Shown here: positions 43,169 through 52,848 of the stretch, in pieces
Position numbering within the stretch: the first letter of the stretch is position 1
How the letters are laid out: each line of letters opens with the position of its first letter
DNA from: Streptomyces sp. NBC_01275
Lineage (GTDB): Bacteria; Actinomycetota; Actinomycetes; Streptomycetales; Streptomycetaceae
DNA length: 64,000 bases
Direction of reading: 5' to 3'
Assembly (NCBI RefSeq): GCF_026340655.1
Contig: NZ_JAPEOZ010000001.1
Span: 4,464,001 to 4,528,000, forward strand
Notes under the pieces: generated by a model
Seen by the model: the letters and a program-made list of their open reading frames with translations, nothing else
Database searches by the model: none
Told to the model about the DNA's origin: nothing
Position numbers and translations under genes: made by a program

Positions 43169-44185
43169 ATGGACATATCGACGCAGAAGACAGACACGGA
43201 CGACACTCCGCCCCCCACCGCCCCGCAGACCGCGCTCGAGCAGAAGCGCGCGGCCCGCGGCGCCACCCGACCCGGCGACCGGATCTTCCTCGGTCTCTCC
43301 CGCGGCTCGGGCATCTTCCTGTTGGTGGTCATGGCCGCGATCGCGGCCTTCCTCACCTACCGCGCCTTCCTCGCCATCAGCAAGGACGACGCCAACTTCC
43401 TCACCACCTTCGAGTGGAACACCGGCCTGGTCCCGCCGAAGTTCGGCATCGCGGTCCTGGCCTTCGGCACGGTCGTGTCGTCGATCATCGCCATGGTCAT
43501 CGCGGTCCCGATCGCGGTGGCCATCGCCCTGTTCATCACGCACTACGCCCCGCGTCGGCTGAGCGGCCCGATCTCGTACGTGATCGACCTGCTCGCCGCC
43601 GTCCCGTCCATCGTGTACGGCCTGTGGGGCGCGCTGATCCTCGTCCCGCACATGGACGGCCTGTTCGGCTGGCTGAACGACTACTTCGGCTGGACCGGGG
43701 TCTTCTCCTGGGACGAGGGCGCGCCGCGTTCGATGCTCACCGTCGGCGTCCTCCTGGCGATCATGATCCTGCCGATCATCACCAACGTCAGTCGCGAGGT
43801 GTTCCGCCAGGTCCCGCGGATGCACGAGGAGGCGGCCCTGGCGCTGGGCGCCACCCGCTGGGAGGTCGTCCGGATCTCGGTGATCCCCTTCGGCCGCTCC
43901 GGAGTGATCTCGGCGTCGATGCTGGGCCTGGGCCGAGCGCTGGGCGAGACCATGGCGGTGGCCACCGTCCTCTCCCCGGACTTCGACATCCACGCCAGCC
44001 TGCTGAACCCGGGCGGCGGCACCTTCGCCCAGAACATCGCCAGCAAGTTCAACGAGGCGACGGAGTTCGGCCGTGACGCGCTCATCGCCTCCGGTCTCGT
44101 CCTCTTCGTCATCACCCTGCTGGTCAACGGCGCGGCACGCATGATCATCGCCCGCCGCAGTGAGTACTCGGGGGCCAACGCATGA
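43169..44185 (+). CDS. pstC: PstC, phosphate ABC permease
   Basis: A 338-aa inner-membrane permease of the Pst transporter. It has six spans (about residues 50-325) and the EAA loop [21 protein letters not shown] on the cytoplasmic side, which contacts PstB. GGAG lies 4-6 nt before the ATG. The stop overlaps the pstA start (ATGA). Confidence 0.94.
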   Translation: MDISTQKTDTDDTPPPTAPQTALEQKRAARGATRPGDRIFLGLSRGSGIFLLVVMAAIAAFLTYRAFLAISKDDANFLTTFEWNTGLVPPKFGIAVLAFGTVVSSIIAMVIAVPIAVAIALFITHYAPRRLSGPISYVIDLLAAVPSIVYGLWGALILVPHMDGLFGWLNDYFGWTGVFSWDEGAPRSMLTVGVLLAIMILPIITNVSREVFRQVPRMHEEAALALGATRWEVVRISVIPFGRSGVISASMLGLGRALGETMAVATVLSPDFDIHASLLNPGGGTFAQNIASKFNEATEFGRDALIASGLVLFVITLLVNGAARMIIARRSEYSGANA

Positions 44186-45246
44186 GCCACGCAAGCGCAG
44201 TCGCGGAGAAGCGCCCCAGCACCCTGCAAGGCGCCAGCCTCCCCAAGTGGTCCCCCTGGGCCATCGCCGGCGGCTCGATCGTCCTCGCCGTCCTCATCGG
44301 ACTGGTGGGCGGCCTGGACAGCAAGGTCCAGTGGGGCCTGATCGCCGGCCTCCTCTTCATCTTCGGCACGTTCGGCATCGCCGCGAGGATCGAGGGCCGC
44401 CGCCAGGCGAAGGACCGAGTGGCGACGAGCCTGGTCTGGGTGGCCTTCATCCTGGCCGTGGTCCCGCTGGTCTCCCTGCTCTGGACGACGATCGTCCGGG
44501 GCGTGAAGGTCCTGGACTTCTACTTCCTCACCCACTCCATGGGCGTGGTCGCCGACTCCGAGCCGGGCGGCGGCATCTACCACGCCATCCTCGGCAGCCT
44601 GGAGCAGGTCGGCCTGGCCACCCTCATCGGCGCCCCGATCGGCATCCTGACGGCGATCTACCTGGTGGAGTACGGCCGAGGCGCGCTGGCGAAAGCCGTG
44701 ACCTTCTTCGTGGACGTCATGACGGGCATCCCGTCGATCGTCGCGGGCCTCTTCATCCTCAGCCTGATGCTGATGTTCGACATGCAGCCCTTCGGCTTCG
44801 CGGGCTCCCTGGCCCTGGCGATCCTGATGATGCCGGTCGTCGTACGCTCGACCGAGGAAATGCTCAAACTGGTCCCGAACGAGCTCCGCGAGGCCTCGCT
44901 CGCCCTGGGCGTGCCGAAGTGGCGCACGATTCTGAAGGTGGTCGTCCCGACGTCGATCGGCGGCATCATCACGGGCGTCATGCTCTCCATCGCCCGCATC
45001 GCCGGCGAGACGGCCCCGGTCCTCCTGCTGGTCTTCGGAAACCCGTTCATCAACGCCAACCCCTTCGAGGGTGCGCAGGCGTCGCTCCCGCTGTACATCT
45101 ACCAGCAGTACTCGCAGAGCGCGGGTTCGACGGCGGCCTACGACCGTGCCTGGGCGGCGTCCCTCACACTGATCGCCTTCGTGATGATCCTCAACCTGGT
45201 GGCTCGCGGCATCGCCCGCTGGAAGGCCCCGAAGACCGGTCGCTGA
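44182..45246 (+). CDS. pstA: PstA, phosphate ABC permease
   Basis: A 354-aa permease partner of PstC. Two extra N-terminal spans (about 25-65) precede the usual six. The EAA loop is [21 protein letters not shown] (about 236-256). It starts inside the pstC stop and is followed 44 bp later by pstB. Confidence 0.94.
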   Translation: MSHASAVAEKRPSTLQGASLPKWSPWAIAGGSIVLAVLIGLVGGLDSKVQWGLIAGLLFIFGTFGIAARIEGRRQAKDRVATSLVWVAFILAVVPLVSLLWTTIVRGVKVLDFYFLTHSMGVVADSEPGGGIYHAILGSLEQVGLATLIGAPIGILTAIYLVEYGRGALAKAVTFFVDVMTGIPSIVAGLFILSLMLMFDMQPFGFAGSLALAILMMPVVVRSTEEMLKLVPNELREASLALGVPKWRTILKVVVPTSIGGIITGVMLSIARIAGETAPVLLLVFGNPFINANPFEGAQASLPLYIYQQYSQSAGSTAAYDRAWAASLTLIAFVMILNLVARGIARWKAPKTGR

Positions 45247-45290
45247 CCGGCCGCCCCCCTCAGCGACCAACTGGAAGTGAAGTAGAAGAC

Positions 45291-46067
45291 ATGGCCAAGC
45301 GAATCGACGTAAGCGGACTGACCGCCTACTACGGATCCCACAAGGCGATCGAAGACATCTCGATGACGGTCGAGCCGCGCTCGGTGACGGCGTTCATCGG
45401 CCCGTCCGGCTGCGGCAAGTCGACGTTCCTGCGCACGCTGAACCGTATGCACGAGGTGACCCCCGGCGGCCGCGTCGAGGGCAAGGTCCTCCTGGACGAC
45501 GAGGACCTCTACGGCCACGGCATCGACCCGGTGTCGGTCCGCCGCGAGATCGGCATGGTCTTCCAGCGCCCGAACCCGTTCCCCACGATGTCGATCTTCG
45601 ACAACGTGGCGGCGGGCCTGCGCCTGAACGGCTCGTACAAGAAGAGCGAGCTCGCGGACGTGGTCGAGAAGTCCCTGAAGGGCGCCAACCTCTGGAACGA
45701 GGTGAAGGACCGCCTGAACAAGCCGGGTTCGGGCCTGTCCGGCGGCCAGCAGCAGCGCCTCTGCATCGCCCGAGCGATCGCGGTGGAACCGAAGGTCCTC
45801 CTCATGGACGAGCCGTGCTCGGCCCTGGACCCCATCTCCACCCTCGCGATCGAGGACCTCATCGGCGAGCTGAAGGAACGCTTCACGATCGTCATCGTGA
45901 CGCACAACATGCAGCAGGCCGCCCGCGTCTCCGACCGCACCGCGTTCTTCAACCTCTCGGCAGTGGGCCAGCCCGGCAAGCTGATCGAGATAGACGAAAC
46001 CGAACGCATCTTCTCCAACCCGTCGGTCCAGGCCACCGAGGACTACATCTCGGGCCGCTTCGGCTGA
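45291..46067 (+). CDS. pstB: PstB, phosphate ABC ATPase
   Basis: A 258-aa ATPase that energises phosphate import. Walker [17 protein letters not shown]-loop [10 protein letters not shown], signature [14 protein letters not shown], Walker [14 protein letters not shown] and H-loop VTHNMQQA are intact. The ATG follows GAAGTGAAGTAGAAG. It is last of pstSCAB; a regulator gene of the PhoU type is not next to it here. Confidence 0.95.
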   Translation: MAKRIDVSGLTAYYGSHKAIEDISMTVEPRSVTAFIGPSGCGKSTFLRTLNRMHEVTPGGRVEGKVLLDDEDLYGHGIDPVSVRREIGMVFQRPNPFPTMSIFDNVAAGLRLNGSYKKSELADVVEKSLKGANLWNEVKDRLNKPGSGLSGGQQQRLCIARAIAVEPKVLLMDEPCSALDPISTLAIEDLIGELKERFTIVIVTHNMQQAARVSDRTAFFNLSAVGQPGKLIEIDETERIFSNPSVQATEDYISGRFG

Positions 46068-46129
46068 GCCGACACCCACCTCAAGAACCCCTCGCGGTGC
46101 TGCATGGCGGTGCCACCGCGAGGCCACAA

Positions 46130-46162
46130 GAGCCCGCCCCCCGGCTCCCGGGGGGCGGGCTC
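46130..46162 (+). terminator. Terminator of the pst operon
   Basis: Perfect 15-bp arms (GAGCCCGCCCCCCGG and complement) with a CTC loop, 63 bp past the pstB stop. A weaker hairpin (CTCGCGGTG/CACCGCGAG) is just upstream at 46091-46122. Confidence 0.85.
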
Positions 46163-46306
46163 GTGTGTGGGGGCACGCGAAGCGTGGGGGGGGCGAAGCA
46201 GGGCGGGGGGGGCGAGCAGGGGGCTGGGCCAGCACGGGTTGGGTGGGCGACCACGCGTGGGGGGGGCGAAGCTCCCGCAGGGATGCAGGGGACGCGGTCC
46301 CCGCAG

Positions 46307-46473
46307 GGGTCCGGGGCGGAGCCCCGAGGCAAGGGTGGCTTCTCAACCCACCGAGTCGGGCGGGCGGGTGGGCGAGGATCCGGGGTGCAGGGGCGAAGCC
46401 CCGCCAGGGTCCGGGGCGGAGCCCCGAGGCAAGGGTGACTTCTCAACCCACCGAGTCGGGCGGGCGGGTGGGC
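46307..46473. repeat. 67-bp direct repeat with 100-bp period
   Basis: 46307-46373 and 46407-46473 are identical except for one base (G at 46338, A at 46438). Each includes a GGGGCGGAGCCCC hairpin. Non-coding. A recent local duplication. Confidence 0.88.
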
Positions 46474-46499
46474 AGGACCCGCCCCCACACCCACCCCCC

Positions 46500-47498
46500 C
46501 TACAGAACCGCCAGATTCACAATCCAAAACGCGCACGCAGCAACCAGCGCCGCCGCCGGCATCGTAATGAACCAGCCAAGGACGATGTTCTTGGCGACAC
46601 CCCACCGCACGGCATTGACCCGCTTGGTCGCCCCCACCCCCATGATCGCCGAAGTGATCACATGCGTGGTGGAGATGGGCGCCTTGAAGAGGAACGCCGA
46701 GATGAACATGATCGACGCCCCCGTGGTCTCCGCGGCGAACCCCTGCGGCGGATCCAACTCAATGATCTTCCGCCCGAGCGTCCGCATGATCCGCCACCCG
46801 CCCGCATACGTCCCGAGCGACAACATCACCGCACAAGCGATCTTCACCCACACCGGAATCGGATCGTCCGCCCCCTGCACATCGCCGATGACGAGCGCCA
46901 TCACCACGATGCCCATCGTCTTCTGCGCGTCCTGCAGGCCGTGCCCCAGCGCCATCCCCGCCGCCGACACCGTCTGAGCTATGCGAAAGCCCCGCTTCGC
47001 CTTGTGCGGATTGGCCCGCCGGAAGATCCACATGATGGCGCACATCACGAGGTAGCCGACGACGAGCCCGACGACCGGCGACAGGAACATCGGGATGACG
47101 ACCTTGTCCAGCACCCCGGACCAGATGACGTCGGTACCGCCCGCGAGCGCGGCCCCCACCATCCCGCCGAACAACGCGTGCGACGACGACGAGGGAAGCC
47201 CGAAGTACCAGGTGACGAGGTTCCAGACGATCGCGCCGACGAGCGCGGAGAACAGGATTCCCATGCCCTTGGAACCGTCGGGCGTCTCGATCAGCCCGCT
47301 GCTGACGGTGTGCGCGACGCCGCTTCCGAGGAACGCGCCGGCGAGGTTCATGACGGCGGCCATGGCCAGTGCCGCCCGCGGGGTCAGCGCCCGTGTCGAG
47401 ACGGACGTGGCGATGGCGTTCGCCGAGTCGTGGAAGCCGTTGGTATAGGTGAATCCGAGCGCGACACAGATGGTCACGACCAGTGCGAAGGTGTCCAT
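46500..47498 (-). CDS. pit: Inorganic phosphate transporter, Pit family
   Basis: A 332-aa low-affinity metal-phosphate/proton symporter. The two family signatures are visible: GFTYTNGFHDSANAIATSVS near the N-terminus and the second-half repeat GASIMFISAFLFKAPISTTHVI. About ten spans. Its partner gene for a DUF47 protein lies 7 bp upstream on the same strand, the standard pairing. It sits next to the high-affinity Pst operon, on the opposite strand. Confidence 0.93.
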   Translation of the reverse strand: MDTFALVVTICVALGFTYTNGFHDSANAIATSVSTRALTPRAALAMAAVMNLAGAFLGSGVAHTVSSGLIETPDGSKGMGILFSALVGAIVWNLVTWYFGLPSSSSHALFGGMVGAALAGGTDVIWSGVLDKVVIPMFLSPVVGLVVGYLVMCAIMWIFRRANPHKAKRGFRIAQTVSAAGMALGHGLQDAQKTMGIVVMALVIGDVQGADDPIPVWVKIACAVMLSLGTYAGGWRIMRTLGRKIIELDPPQGFAAETTGASIMFISAFLFKAPISTTHVITSAIMGVGATKRVNAVRWGVAKNIVLGWFITMPAAALVAACAFWIVNLAVL

Positions 47499-47505
47499 GA
47501 AGAGG

Positions 47506-48126
47506 TCAGGACTCCTTGACCGCGATGGTCTCCACGGTGTTCGCCACGTGCTCGAACGCGTCCGCCGCCTCCTCGAGCACGTCCACGATCTGCTTGAGCT
47601 TCAGCACCTCGATGGCGTCGTACTTGCCGTTGAACAGATGGGCGAGCAGCTTCCGGTGGATCTGGTCGGCCTGGTTCTCGAGCCGGTTGACCTCGATCCA
47701 GTACTCGGTGAGGTTCTCCATGGTCCGCAGGTTCGGCATGGCCTCGGCGGTCAGCTCCGCCGCGCGCGCCAGCACCTCGATCTGCTGCTCGACGCCCTTG
47801 GGCAGGTCCTCGACGTTGTAGAGGACGACCAGGTCGACGGCCTCCTCCATGAAGTCCATGATGTCGTCGAGGCAGGATGCGAGGTTGTAGATGTCCTCAC
47901 GGTCGAACGGCGTGATGAACGAGGAGTTCAGCTGATGGAAGATCGCGTGCGTCGCATCGTCACCTGCATGTTCCGCGGCCCTCATACGCTCTGCGATCTC
48001 GGCCCGGCCGGCGGTGTCCGCCCCGAGCAATTCCATGAGGAGTTTCGAGCCCGTGACGATGTTGTCCGCGGATGCGGCGAACATGTCGTAGAAGCTCGTC
48101 TCCCTGGGGGTCAGACGAAAGCGCAC
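47506..48126 (-). CDS. DUF47 (PhoU-like) Pit accessory protein
   Basis: A 206-aa all-helical protein of the DUF47/PhoU-like superfamily. The Glu/Asp-rich repeats EHAGDDATHAIFHQL and ENQADQIHRKLLAHLF correspond to the metal-binding E-x3-D-x2-T/H motifs. It is thought to regulate or assist the adjacent Pit transporter. First gene of the two-gene operon. Confidence 0.9.
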   Translation of the reverse strand: MRFRLTPRETSFYDMFAASADNIVTGSKLLMELLGADTAGRAEIAERMRAAEHAGDDATHAIFHQLNSSFITPFDREDIYNLASCLDDIMDFMEEAVDLVVLYNVEDLPKGVEQQIEVLARAAELTAEAMPNLRTMENLTEYWIEVNRLENQADQIHRKLLAHLFNGKYDAIEVLKLKQIVDVLEEAADAFEHVANTVETIAVKES

Positions 48127-48277
48127 GTGGGGTCCTCAAGATGCATCGGTTTCGGTCAGGCTGATGCTAGGCGCATCATCCGGCCACGGCTAATGGGCCG
48201 TCCACCAGTGTCGCCCATCGAGCAGGGCGACCGGCAAGGGGGCTGCTCGGGCCGAATACCCGCCGAAGTTCGGTACG

Positions 48278-48298
48278 ATATACCCAGTAGGGGTATAT
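48278..48298. promoter_or_regulatory. CsoR operator
   Basis: A perfect palindrome ATATACCC-AGTAG-GGGTATAT, matching the GC-tract operator bound by CsoR of Streptomyces lividans. It lies 28-49 bp before the csoR start and probably overlaps the promoter, so copper should relieve autorepression. Confidence 0.88.
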
Positions 48299-48326
48299 GT
48301 CGGGAGCGGGAGTGCTGGAGGAAGCG

Positions 48327-48689
48327 ATGACGACCACCGAGGCCACCGAACCGACAACGGAACCCGCAACGGAAGCCACACCACAACCCGCGACAGAACC
48401 CACGACAGTCCACGGCTACCACAAACAAAAAGCGGAACACCTCAAGCGCCTACGCCGCATCGAAGGCCAGATCCGCGGCCTGCAGCGCATGGTCGACGAG
48501 GACACCTACTGCATCGACATACTCACCCAGGTGTCCGCCTCCACCAAGGCCCTGCAGTCCTTCGCCCTGCAACTGCTGGAGGAACACCTGCGCCACTGCG
48601 TCGCGGACGCGGCCCTCAAGGGCGGCACGGAGATCGACGCGAAGGTGGAAGAGGCGACGAAGGCGATCGCCCGCCTCCTACGCACGTGA
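48327..48689 (+). CDS. csoR: CsoR, copper-sensing repressor
   Basis: A 120-aa all-helical tetrameric repressor that releases DNA when it binds Cu(I). The ligand set is intact: Cys in TYCIDIL, His in EEHLRHC and Cys in RHCV (the C-H-C pattern). The N-terminal 30 residues are a Thr/Glu/Pro-rich disordered tail. I chose the ATG at 48327 (preceded by GGAGGAAGCG); an in-frame ATG at 48297 lies in the operator and would need an earlier transcript start. No copZ or copA is adjacent, so it probably acts at distant sites and on itself. Confidence 0.93.
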   Translation: MTTTEATEPTTEPATEATPQPATEPTTVHGYHKQKAEHLKRLRRIEGQIRGLQRMVDEDTYCIDILTQVSASTKALQSFALQLLEEHLRHCVADAALKGGTEIDAKVEEATKAIARLLRT

Positions 48690-48707
48690 CGTCACCCCCC
48701 GACACCG

Positions 48708-48887
48708 TCACCGGCCGTCCCGGCCGTCCCGCTCTTCCCCCACCCGCAGCACCTCGTCGATGCTCGCAAGGCTGAGCCGCTCCTCGCCGGCCGCCGAGGC
48801 CGCGATGATCAGCTCTCCGCACAGCTCGATCTCGGCGAGGGCCACGTGGTCCTGAACTGCCGTACCGCCGACCGGAGCCACGCGCAT
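48708..48887 (-). CDS. 59-aa conserved hypothetical protein
   Basis: A small gene convergent with csoR. The product begins MRVAPVGGTAVQDHVALAEIELCGELIIAASAAGEERLS and has a strong GC-biased codon pattern. It is predicted to be helical with one Cys; no domain is recognised. An alternative GTG start at 48890 adds one residue. I recall similar short proteins in streptomycetes. Confidence 0.65.
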   Translation of the reverse strand: MRVAPVGGTAVQDHVALAEIELCGELIIAASAAGEERLSLASIDEVLRVGEERDGRDGR

Positions 48888-49021
48888 CACCTCGTCCCTG
48901 CCGTCACCGTCTCCGCCGTTACCGGCTTCCTAGAGTAGGCAGTGGTATACACCGCGCGCATGGCACGGAAGGGCTAGTCCTTGTGCCCACCCTGTGGCCG
49001 AATCTGACCGTAAGGGGATCC

Positions 49022-49855
49022 TCAGTCCTCGGCGATGCGCCCCGCGTAGATGTCCCGAGCCGCGGGCAGCCGTACGTCGACGGCGGCCCCGAAGTCGTAC
49101 AGCAGGGTCGTCGAGGCGACCGCGACCGCCTCCGTCTGCCGTCCGTTGACGAAACTGAACCGGTGCCGGACCTTCCGGATCCGCCCCGCGTCGTCCAGAT
49201 ACACGTCGAACGGCACCCGAGCCGTGGCGAACCCCTTCGCCGCCGCCCGCAACGACCCCCGGCTCCCGGCCGAGGCGTCCGCGGCGGCGACCGCCAGATC
49301 GGCGACCCCGCGATAGTGCCGTACGGCGGTCCCCGCGACCTCCGTCCTCCCCACATACGTCGCCGTCCGCGCCCCCCGCAGCACCTCCGCCGCGGCGAAC
49401 GGATCGGTCGCCCCGCCGGTCACCAGGTTCCCGTCCGACAGCGTCGCCGTCTCCACCCGCACCCACTTGTCGTCCGGCACCCCCGCCCCCCGGTTCTTCA
49501 TGAACAGCGCGCCGGGCGCGAGGAGCTCGGTGATGGGCCGGTGCTCGACGGCCCCGGACGGATCCTGCGGCAGCAGCACCTTCAGCTCCCCGAGCTGCCT
49601 GCGGTAGTCGTAGACGCCCTCGCCCCGGATGGTCACCCGGGTCCCGCCGGTGGCCATCTCCATCGACGTACGCGCCTTCGACGTCCCCGCCTCCCGCAGC
49701 GCGTCCGCGGCCCGGTGCAGGGTCTCGACGGGATCGGCCGCCCGCCCGTCCTCGGCGGCCGCGCCGCCCCCGGAACACCCGGCGGCGCCCGCGCACACCC
49801 CGGCCGCCAGCCCTACGGCGACCGCCGCACCGAACCTCCTCCGCCGCTCCGCCAT
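49022..49855 (-). CDS. Exported lipoprotein of unknown function
   Basis: A 277-aa lipoprotein. The signal peptide [20 protein letters not shown] is followed by a lipobox AGAAGC. The mature protein is beta-rich with repeats of charged turns and could adopt a LolA/LprG-like fold, but this is uncertain. The internal ATG at 49855 was chosen; an ATG 18 codons upstream (49909) is possible but has no ribosome site. Stands alone. Confidence 0.8.
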   Translation of the reverse strand: MAERRRRFGAAVAVGLAAGVCAGAAGCSGGGAAAEDGRAADPVETLHRAADALREAGTSKARTSMEMATGGTRVTIRGEGVYDYRRQLGELKVLLPQDPSGAVEHRPITELLAPGALFMKNRGAGVPDDKWVRVETATLSDGNLVTGGATDPFAAAEVLRGARTATYVGRTEVAGTAVRHYRGVADLAVAAADASAGSRGSLRAAAKGFATARVPFDVYLDDAGRIRKVRHRFSFVNGRQTEAVAVASTTLLYDFGAAVDVRLPAARDIYAGRIAED

Positions 49856-49998
49856 CGCCTGCCTGCCCCCAGCCGGTACGTCCGTCACGGGTCCCCTGTC
49901 GTTTCGCATAACGACGGGTGGGTGCCCCCGTCACGCGTGACCGAAGGCTTGCGACCGCCATACGGGTCCTTTCACAAATCGTGGGTACCGTTGTCCTC

Positions 49999-50178
49999 GT
50001 GACACAGCAGGACGGCTCGGCGCCCCCACTCTCCGGCGGAGCCGACGGGGAACACAGCACCACGACCATCGAACAGGGCCGTTTCTGCCTGGCCCGCTGC
50101 ACCTGCGGCTGGCGCGGCCCGGCCCGCAGAGCGAGAAGCCTGGCGCGCAGGGACGCGGAGGGACACGCCCGCAGCTGA
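49999..50178 (+). CDS. 59-aa Cys/Arg-rich small protein, likely leaderless
   Basis: A GTG start at 49999 with a possible -10 (TACCGT, 49987-49992) 6 nt before it and no ribosome site. The product starts MTQQDGSAPPLSGG and carries a CLARCTCGWRGP motif (three Cys in six residues) with an Arg-rich tail (RRARSLARRD). It may bind zinc or nucleic acid. No known family. Confidence 0.6.
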   Translation: MTQQDGSAPPLSGGADGEHSTTTIEQGRFCLARCTCGWRGPARRARSLARRDAEGHARS

Positions 50179-50355
50179 GGAACGCGCCCCTGACCGAGGG
50201 ACACACGCGACCGAGGACACCCGCCCGTGGCTGACGTCACCGTTCCGTCACCGCCGGAACCCGTGGTCACATGGTCCCGTCTCGCTCCATGAAGCCGAGG
50301 GCACGCACCCGATGCCATGACGGCGATGGGCCGACGGAAGGCGCAGGACGACAAC

Positions 50356-51930
50356 ATGGAACGGCGTACGTTCATCGCAGGCGGAACGGCCGCGGTCGCG
50401 GCGGCGGCCACGGCCGCGTGCAGGGTCGACGGCAGTGCGAGCGGCGCCGCGAGCGCCACCGGCTCCGCGAGCGCCACGAACACCTCCGACCACACCTCTC
50501 TGCGGACGACGAGCGCCGCGGCCCCCGCCACCTGGGCCGCCCTCGCCCGCGACCTCGACGGCATCCTGGTCCGCCCCGGCGACGCCTCCTGGCCCGCGGC
50601 CCGCCAGCTCTACAACACCCGCTTCGACGCCCTCAAGCCGGCCGCCGTCGCCTACGTCGCCCACGCCGACGACATCCGTACGGTCCTCTCCTACGCCCGC
50701 GCCCACCGCACCAAGGTCGCGATCCGCAACGGCGGCCACTCCTACGGCGGTTGGTCCTCGGGCGACGGCCGGCTGATCCTGGACGTGTCCAAGCTGAACC
50801 GCGTCCGGGCGAGCGGCACGACGGCCGTCGTGGGCGCGGGCGCCAAGCTGATCGACGTCTACCGCGCGCTCGCCGCGAAGGGCGTGACGATCCCGGCGGG
50901 CTCCTGCCCGACGGTCGGCGTCTCCGGTCTGGTCCTCGGCGGCGGCCACGGCGTGGTCTCCCGCGCCTACGGCCTGACCTGCGACAGCCTCACCCAGGCC
51001 ACGATCCTCACGGCCGACGGGAAGCAGCTCGTCGCCGACGCCACCACGAACAAGGACCTGTTCTGGGCGCTGCGCGGCGCGGGCAACGGCAACTTCGGCG
51101 TCGTCACGGAACTGCACTTCAAGACCCACCCCGCGCCCCAGGCGGTGACCGGCTACCTCACCTGGCCCTGGTCGAAGGCGGCCGCGGTGGTCAAGGCCTG
51201 GCAGGAGTGGGGCCCGTCCCAGCCCGACGAGATCTGGTCGTCCCTGCACCTGGCGAACGCGGCGGGCGGCACCCCCACCATCTCGGTCGCCGCGTTCTGC
51301 ATCGGCACCTACGGCCAGCTCCAGAACGCGGTCGACCGCCTGGCCGACCGCGTCGGCGCCTCCGCGACGAGCGTCTCCCTGCGCCGTCGTACGTACGAGG
51401 ACGCGATGGAGATCTACGCCGGCTGCTCCTCCTTCTCCTCCGACGCCCAGTGCCATCTGCCGGGCTCGACGCCGGGCCGCTCCCCGCAGGGCGCGCTGGG
51501 CCGGGAGACGTACGCGGCCCGCTCGGACTTCTTCGACAAGTCCCTGTCGGCGGCGGGCATCCAGACGCTGCTGAAGCAGGTGAAGACGGTGAACGGCGGC
51601 TCGGGCAGCATCGCGCTGACCGCGCTGGGCGGCGCGGTCAACCGGGTCTCGCCGACGGCCACCGCGTTCGTCCACCGCCGCTCCCGGATGCTGGCCCAGT
51701 ACATCGCGTCCTGGCGCGCGGGCACGACGGGCACGGCGGCCCAGTCCTGGCTGACGACGGCCCACAAGGCGATGACCCCGTACGCCTCGGGCGCCGCCTA
51801 CCAGAACTACGCGGACCCGACCCTGACGAACTGGCGCAAGGCGTACTACGGCGACGCGCTGCCGCGCCTGACCCAGTTGAAGAAGCAGTACGACCCGACG
51901 GGCTTCTTCACCTACCCGCAAGCCTTGTAG
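50356..51930 (+). CDS. Tat-exported FAD-dependent oxidase (BBE family)
   Basis: A 524-aa secreted flavin oxidoreductase. The N-terminus (MERRTFIAGG) has the twin-arginine motif, and a Cys at about residue 22 in a lipobox-like TAAC suggests a possible Tat lipoprotein. The FAD domain has IRNGGHSYGGWSSGDG with the covalent-flavin His and GLTCDSL with the second covalent-flavin Cys, so FAD is probably bicovalently attached. The C-terminal BBE domain is NWRKAYYGDALPRLTQLK. It probably oxidises sugar or secondary-metabolite alcohols; the substrate is unknown. The ATG at 50356 has AGGA 8 nt upstream. Confidence 0.9.
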   Translation: MERRTFIAGGTAAVAAAATAACRVDGSASGAASATGSASATNTSDHTSLRTTSAAAPATWAALARDLDGILVRPGDASWPAARQLYNTRFDALKPAAVAYVAHADDIRTVLSYARAHRTKVAIRNGGHSYGGWSSGDGRLILDVSKLNRVRASGTTAVVGAGAKLIDVYRALAAKGVTIPAGSCPTVGVSGLVLGGGHGVVSRAYGLTCDSLTQATILTADGKQLVADATTNKDLFWALRGAGNGNFGVVTELHFKTHPAPQAVTGYLTWPWSKAAAVVKAWQEWGPSQPDEIWSSLHLANAAGGTPTISVAAFCIGTYGQLQNAVDRLADRVGASATSVSLRRRTYEDAMEIYAGCSSFSSDAQCHLPGSTPGRSPQGALGRETYAARSDFFDKSLSAAGIQTLLKQVKTVNGGSGSIALTALGGAVNRVSPTATAFVHRRSRMLAQYIASWRAGTTGTAAQSWLTTAHKAMTPYASGAAYQNYADPTLTNWRKAYYGDALPRLTQLKKQYDPTGFFTYPQAL

Positions 51931-51958
51931 GCGCCGTCGGCGCTGTGGACACCGGAGG

Positions 51959-52681
51959 TCAGGCGGCGAGGTCCCGTTCCTCGGTCGCCGAGGCCGTCGA
52001 GTTCTCCGTCCTGGCCCCCGGGATCAGCGCGTCCCGGGCGCCGGTCCGGGCCGAGCGGCTCCGGACGATCCAGCCTGCCCGGGGCGACCGGTCGACGGCC
52101 TTCAGCACCGGGGTCAGCAGCATCGAGGCGAGGGGCGAGAGCAGCAGGGCGACCGCGGTGCCGAGGGCGAAGCCGCCCACCACGTCGGTCGGGTAGTGCA
52201 CGCCCATGTACACCCGGCAGAACCCTTCGAGCAGGGCGATCCCCAGCCCGACGAGCCCGAATCTGCGGTGGGCGACGAACAGTGCGACCGCCATGGCCAT
52301 GGTGAGGGTGGCGTGGTCGCTCACGAACGAGTAGTCGGTCTTGCCGGAGACCAGGACGTCGAGCCCCTGATGGTCGAGGAAGGGCCGCGGCCGCTCCACG
52401 AATCCGCGGATGGGCACGTTCACGAGCACCGCGACGCCGGCCGCGAGGGGCGCCCAGACGAGTGCGGCGACGGACGAGGCGGCCTCCTCCGCGCCGCTCG
52501 GGCGACGCCGTACGGTCCACCAGCACCACACGATGAGCAGCACCATGGCGAGCAGCAGTCCGTACTCGCCGACGAACTCCACGATCCGGTCGAACCAGTG
52601 CGGAGCGTCTTTCGCGAGCCCGTTTATGTCATAAAGCAGGTCGACGTCGGGGTTCGACCCGGATTCGGCGAGTCCAGCCAT
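51959..52681 (-). CDS. PAP2-family membrane phosphatase
   Basis: A 240-aa integral membrane phosphatase. The three acid-phosphatase motifs are visible: VERPRPFL, SFVSDHATL and RVYMGVHYPTDVVGG. The central motif is SDH instead of SGH, as in undecaprenyl-pyrophosphate phosphatases such as BcrC, so it may recycle the cell-wall lipid carrier. Five spans. The C-terminal 45 residues are cytoplasmic and basic. The start chosen is MAGLAES (52681); 13 residues upstream could be included. Confidence 0.87.
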   Translation of the reverse strand: MAGLAESGSNPDVDLLYDINGLAKDAPHWFDRIVEFVGEYGLLLAMVLLIVWCWWTVRRRPSGAEEAASSVAALVWAPLAAGVAVLVNVPIRGFVERPRPFLDHQGLDVLVSGKTDYSFVSDHATLTMAMAVALFVAHRRFGLVGLGIALLEGFCRVYMGVHYPTDVVGGFALGTAVALLLSPLASMLLTPVLKAVDRSPRAGWIVRSRSARTGARDALIPGARTENSTASATEERDLAA

Positions 52682-52848
52682 GGTGCTTGCGGCCCCTTCG
52701 TCGTGTATTGCTCTGCGCACCTCACATGCGCCCGCTCAACAGGAACGCACGGCCCCGGTTGATACGTTCCACTCTCCACTGAAAGATCACTCAGACGTTA
52801 TCGAAGAGAGATACATAGCCGCAGCTCAGGGGGTGGGTTCACGGCCGG

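Larger units (their letters stand above)
46068..46499. other. Repeat-rich gap between pstB and pit
   Basis: No gene seen in 432 bp. It holds the pst terminator (46130-46162), a 67-bp direct repeat, several GGGGCGGAGCCCC hairpins and runs of G up to eight. Long + strand open frames here are shadows of low complexity. The region is extremely GC-rich. Confidence 0.7.

Noticed and set aside
46104..47519. 471-aa + strand frame across the repeat gap and pit
   Set aside because: Composed of His/Arg/Pro repeats; it is antisense to the clear Pit transporter.
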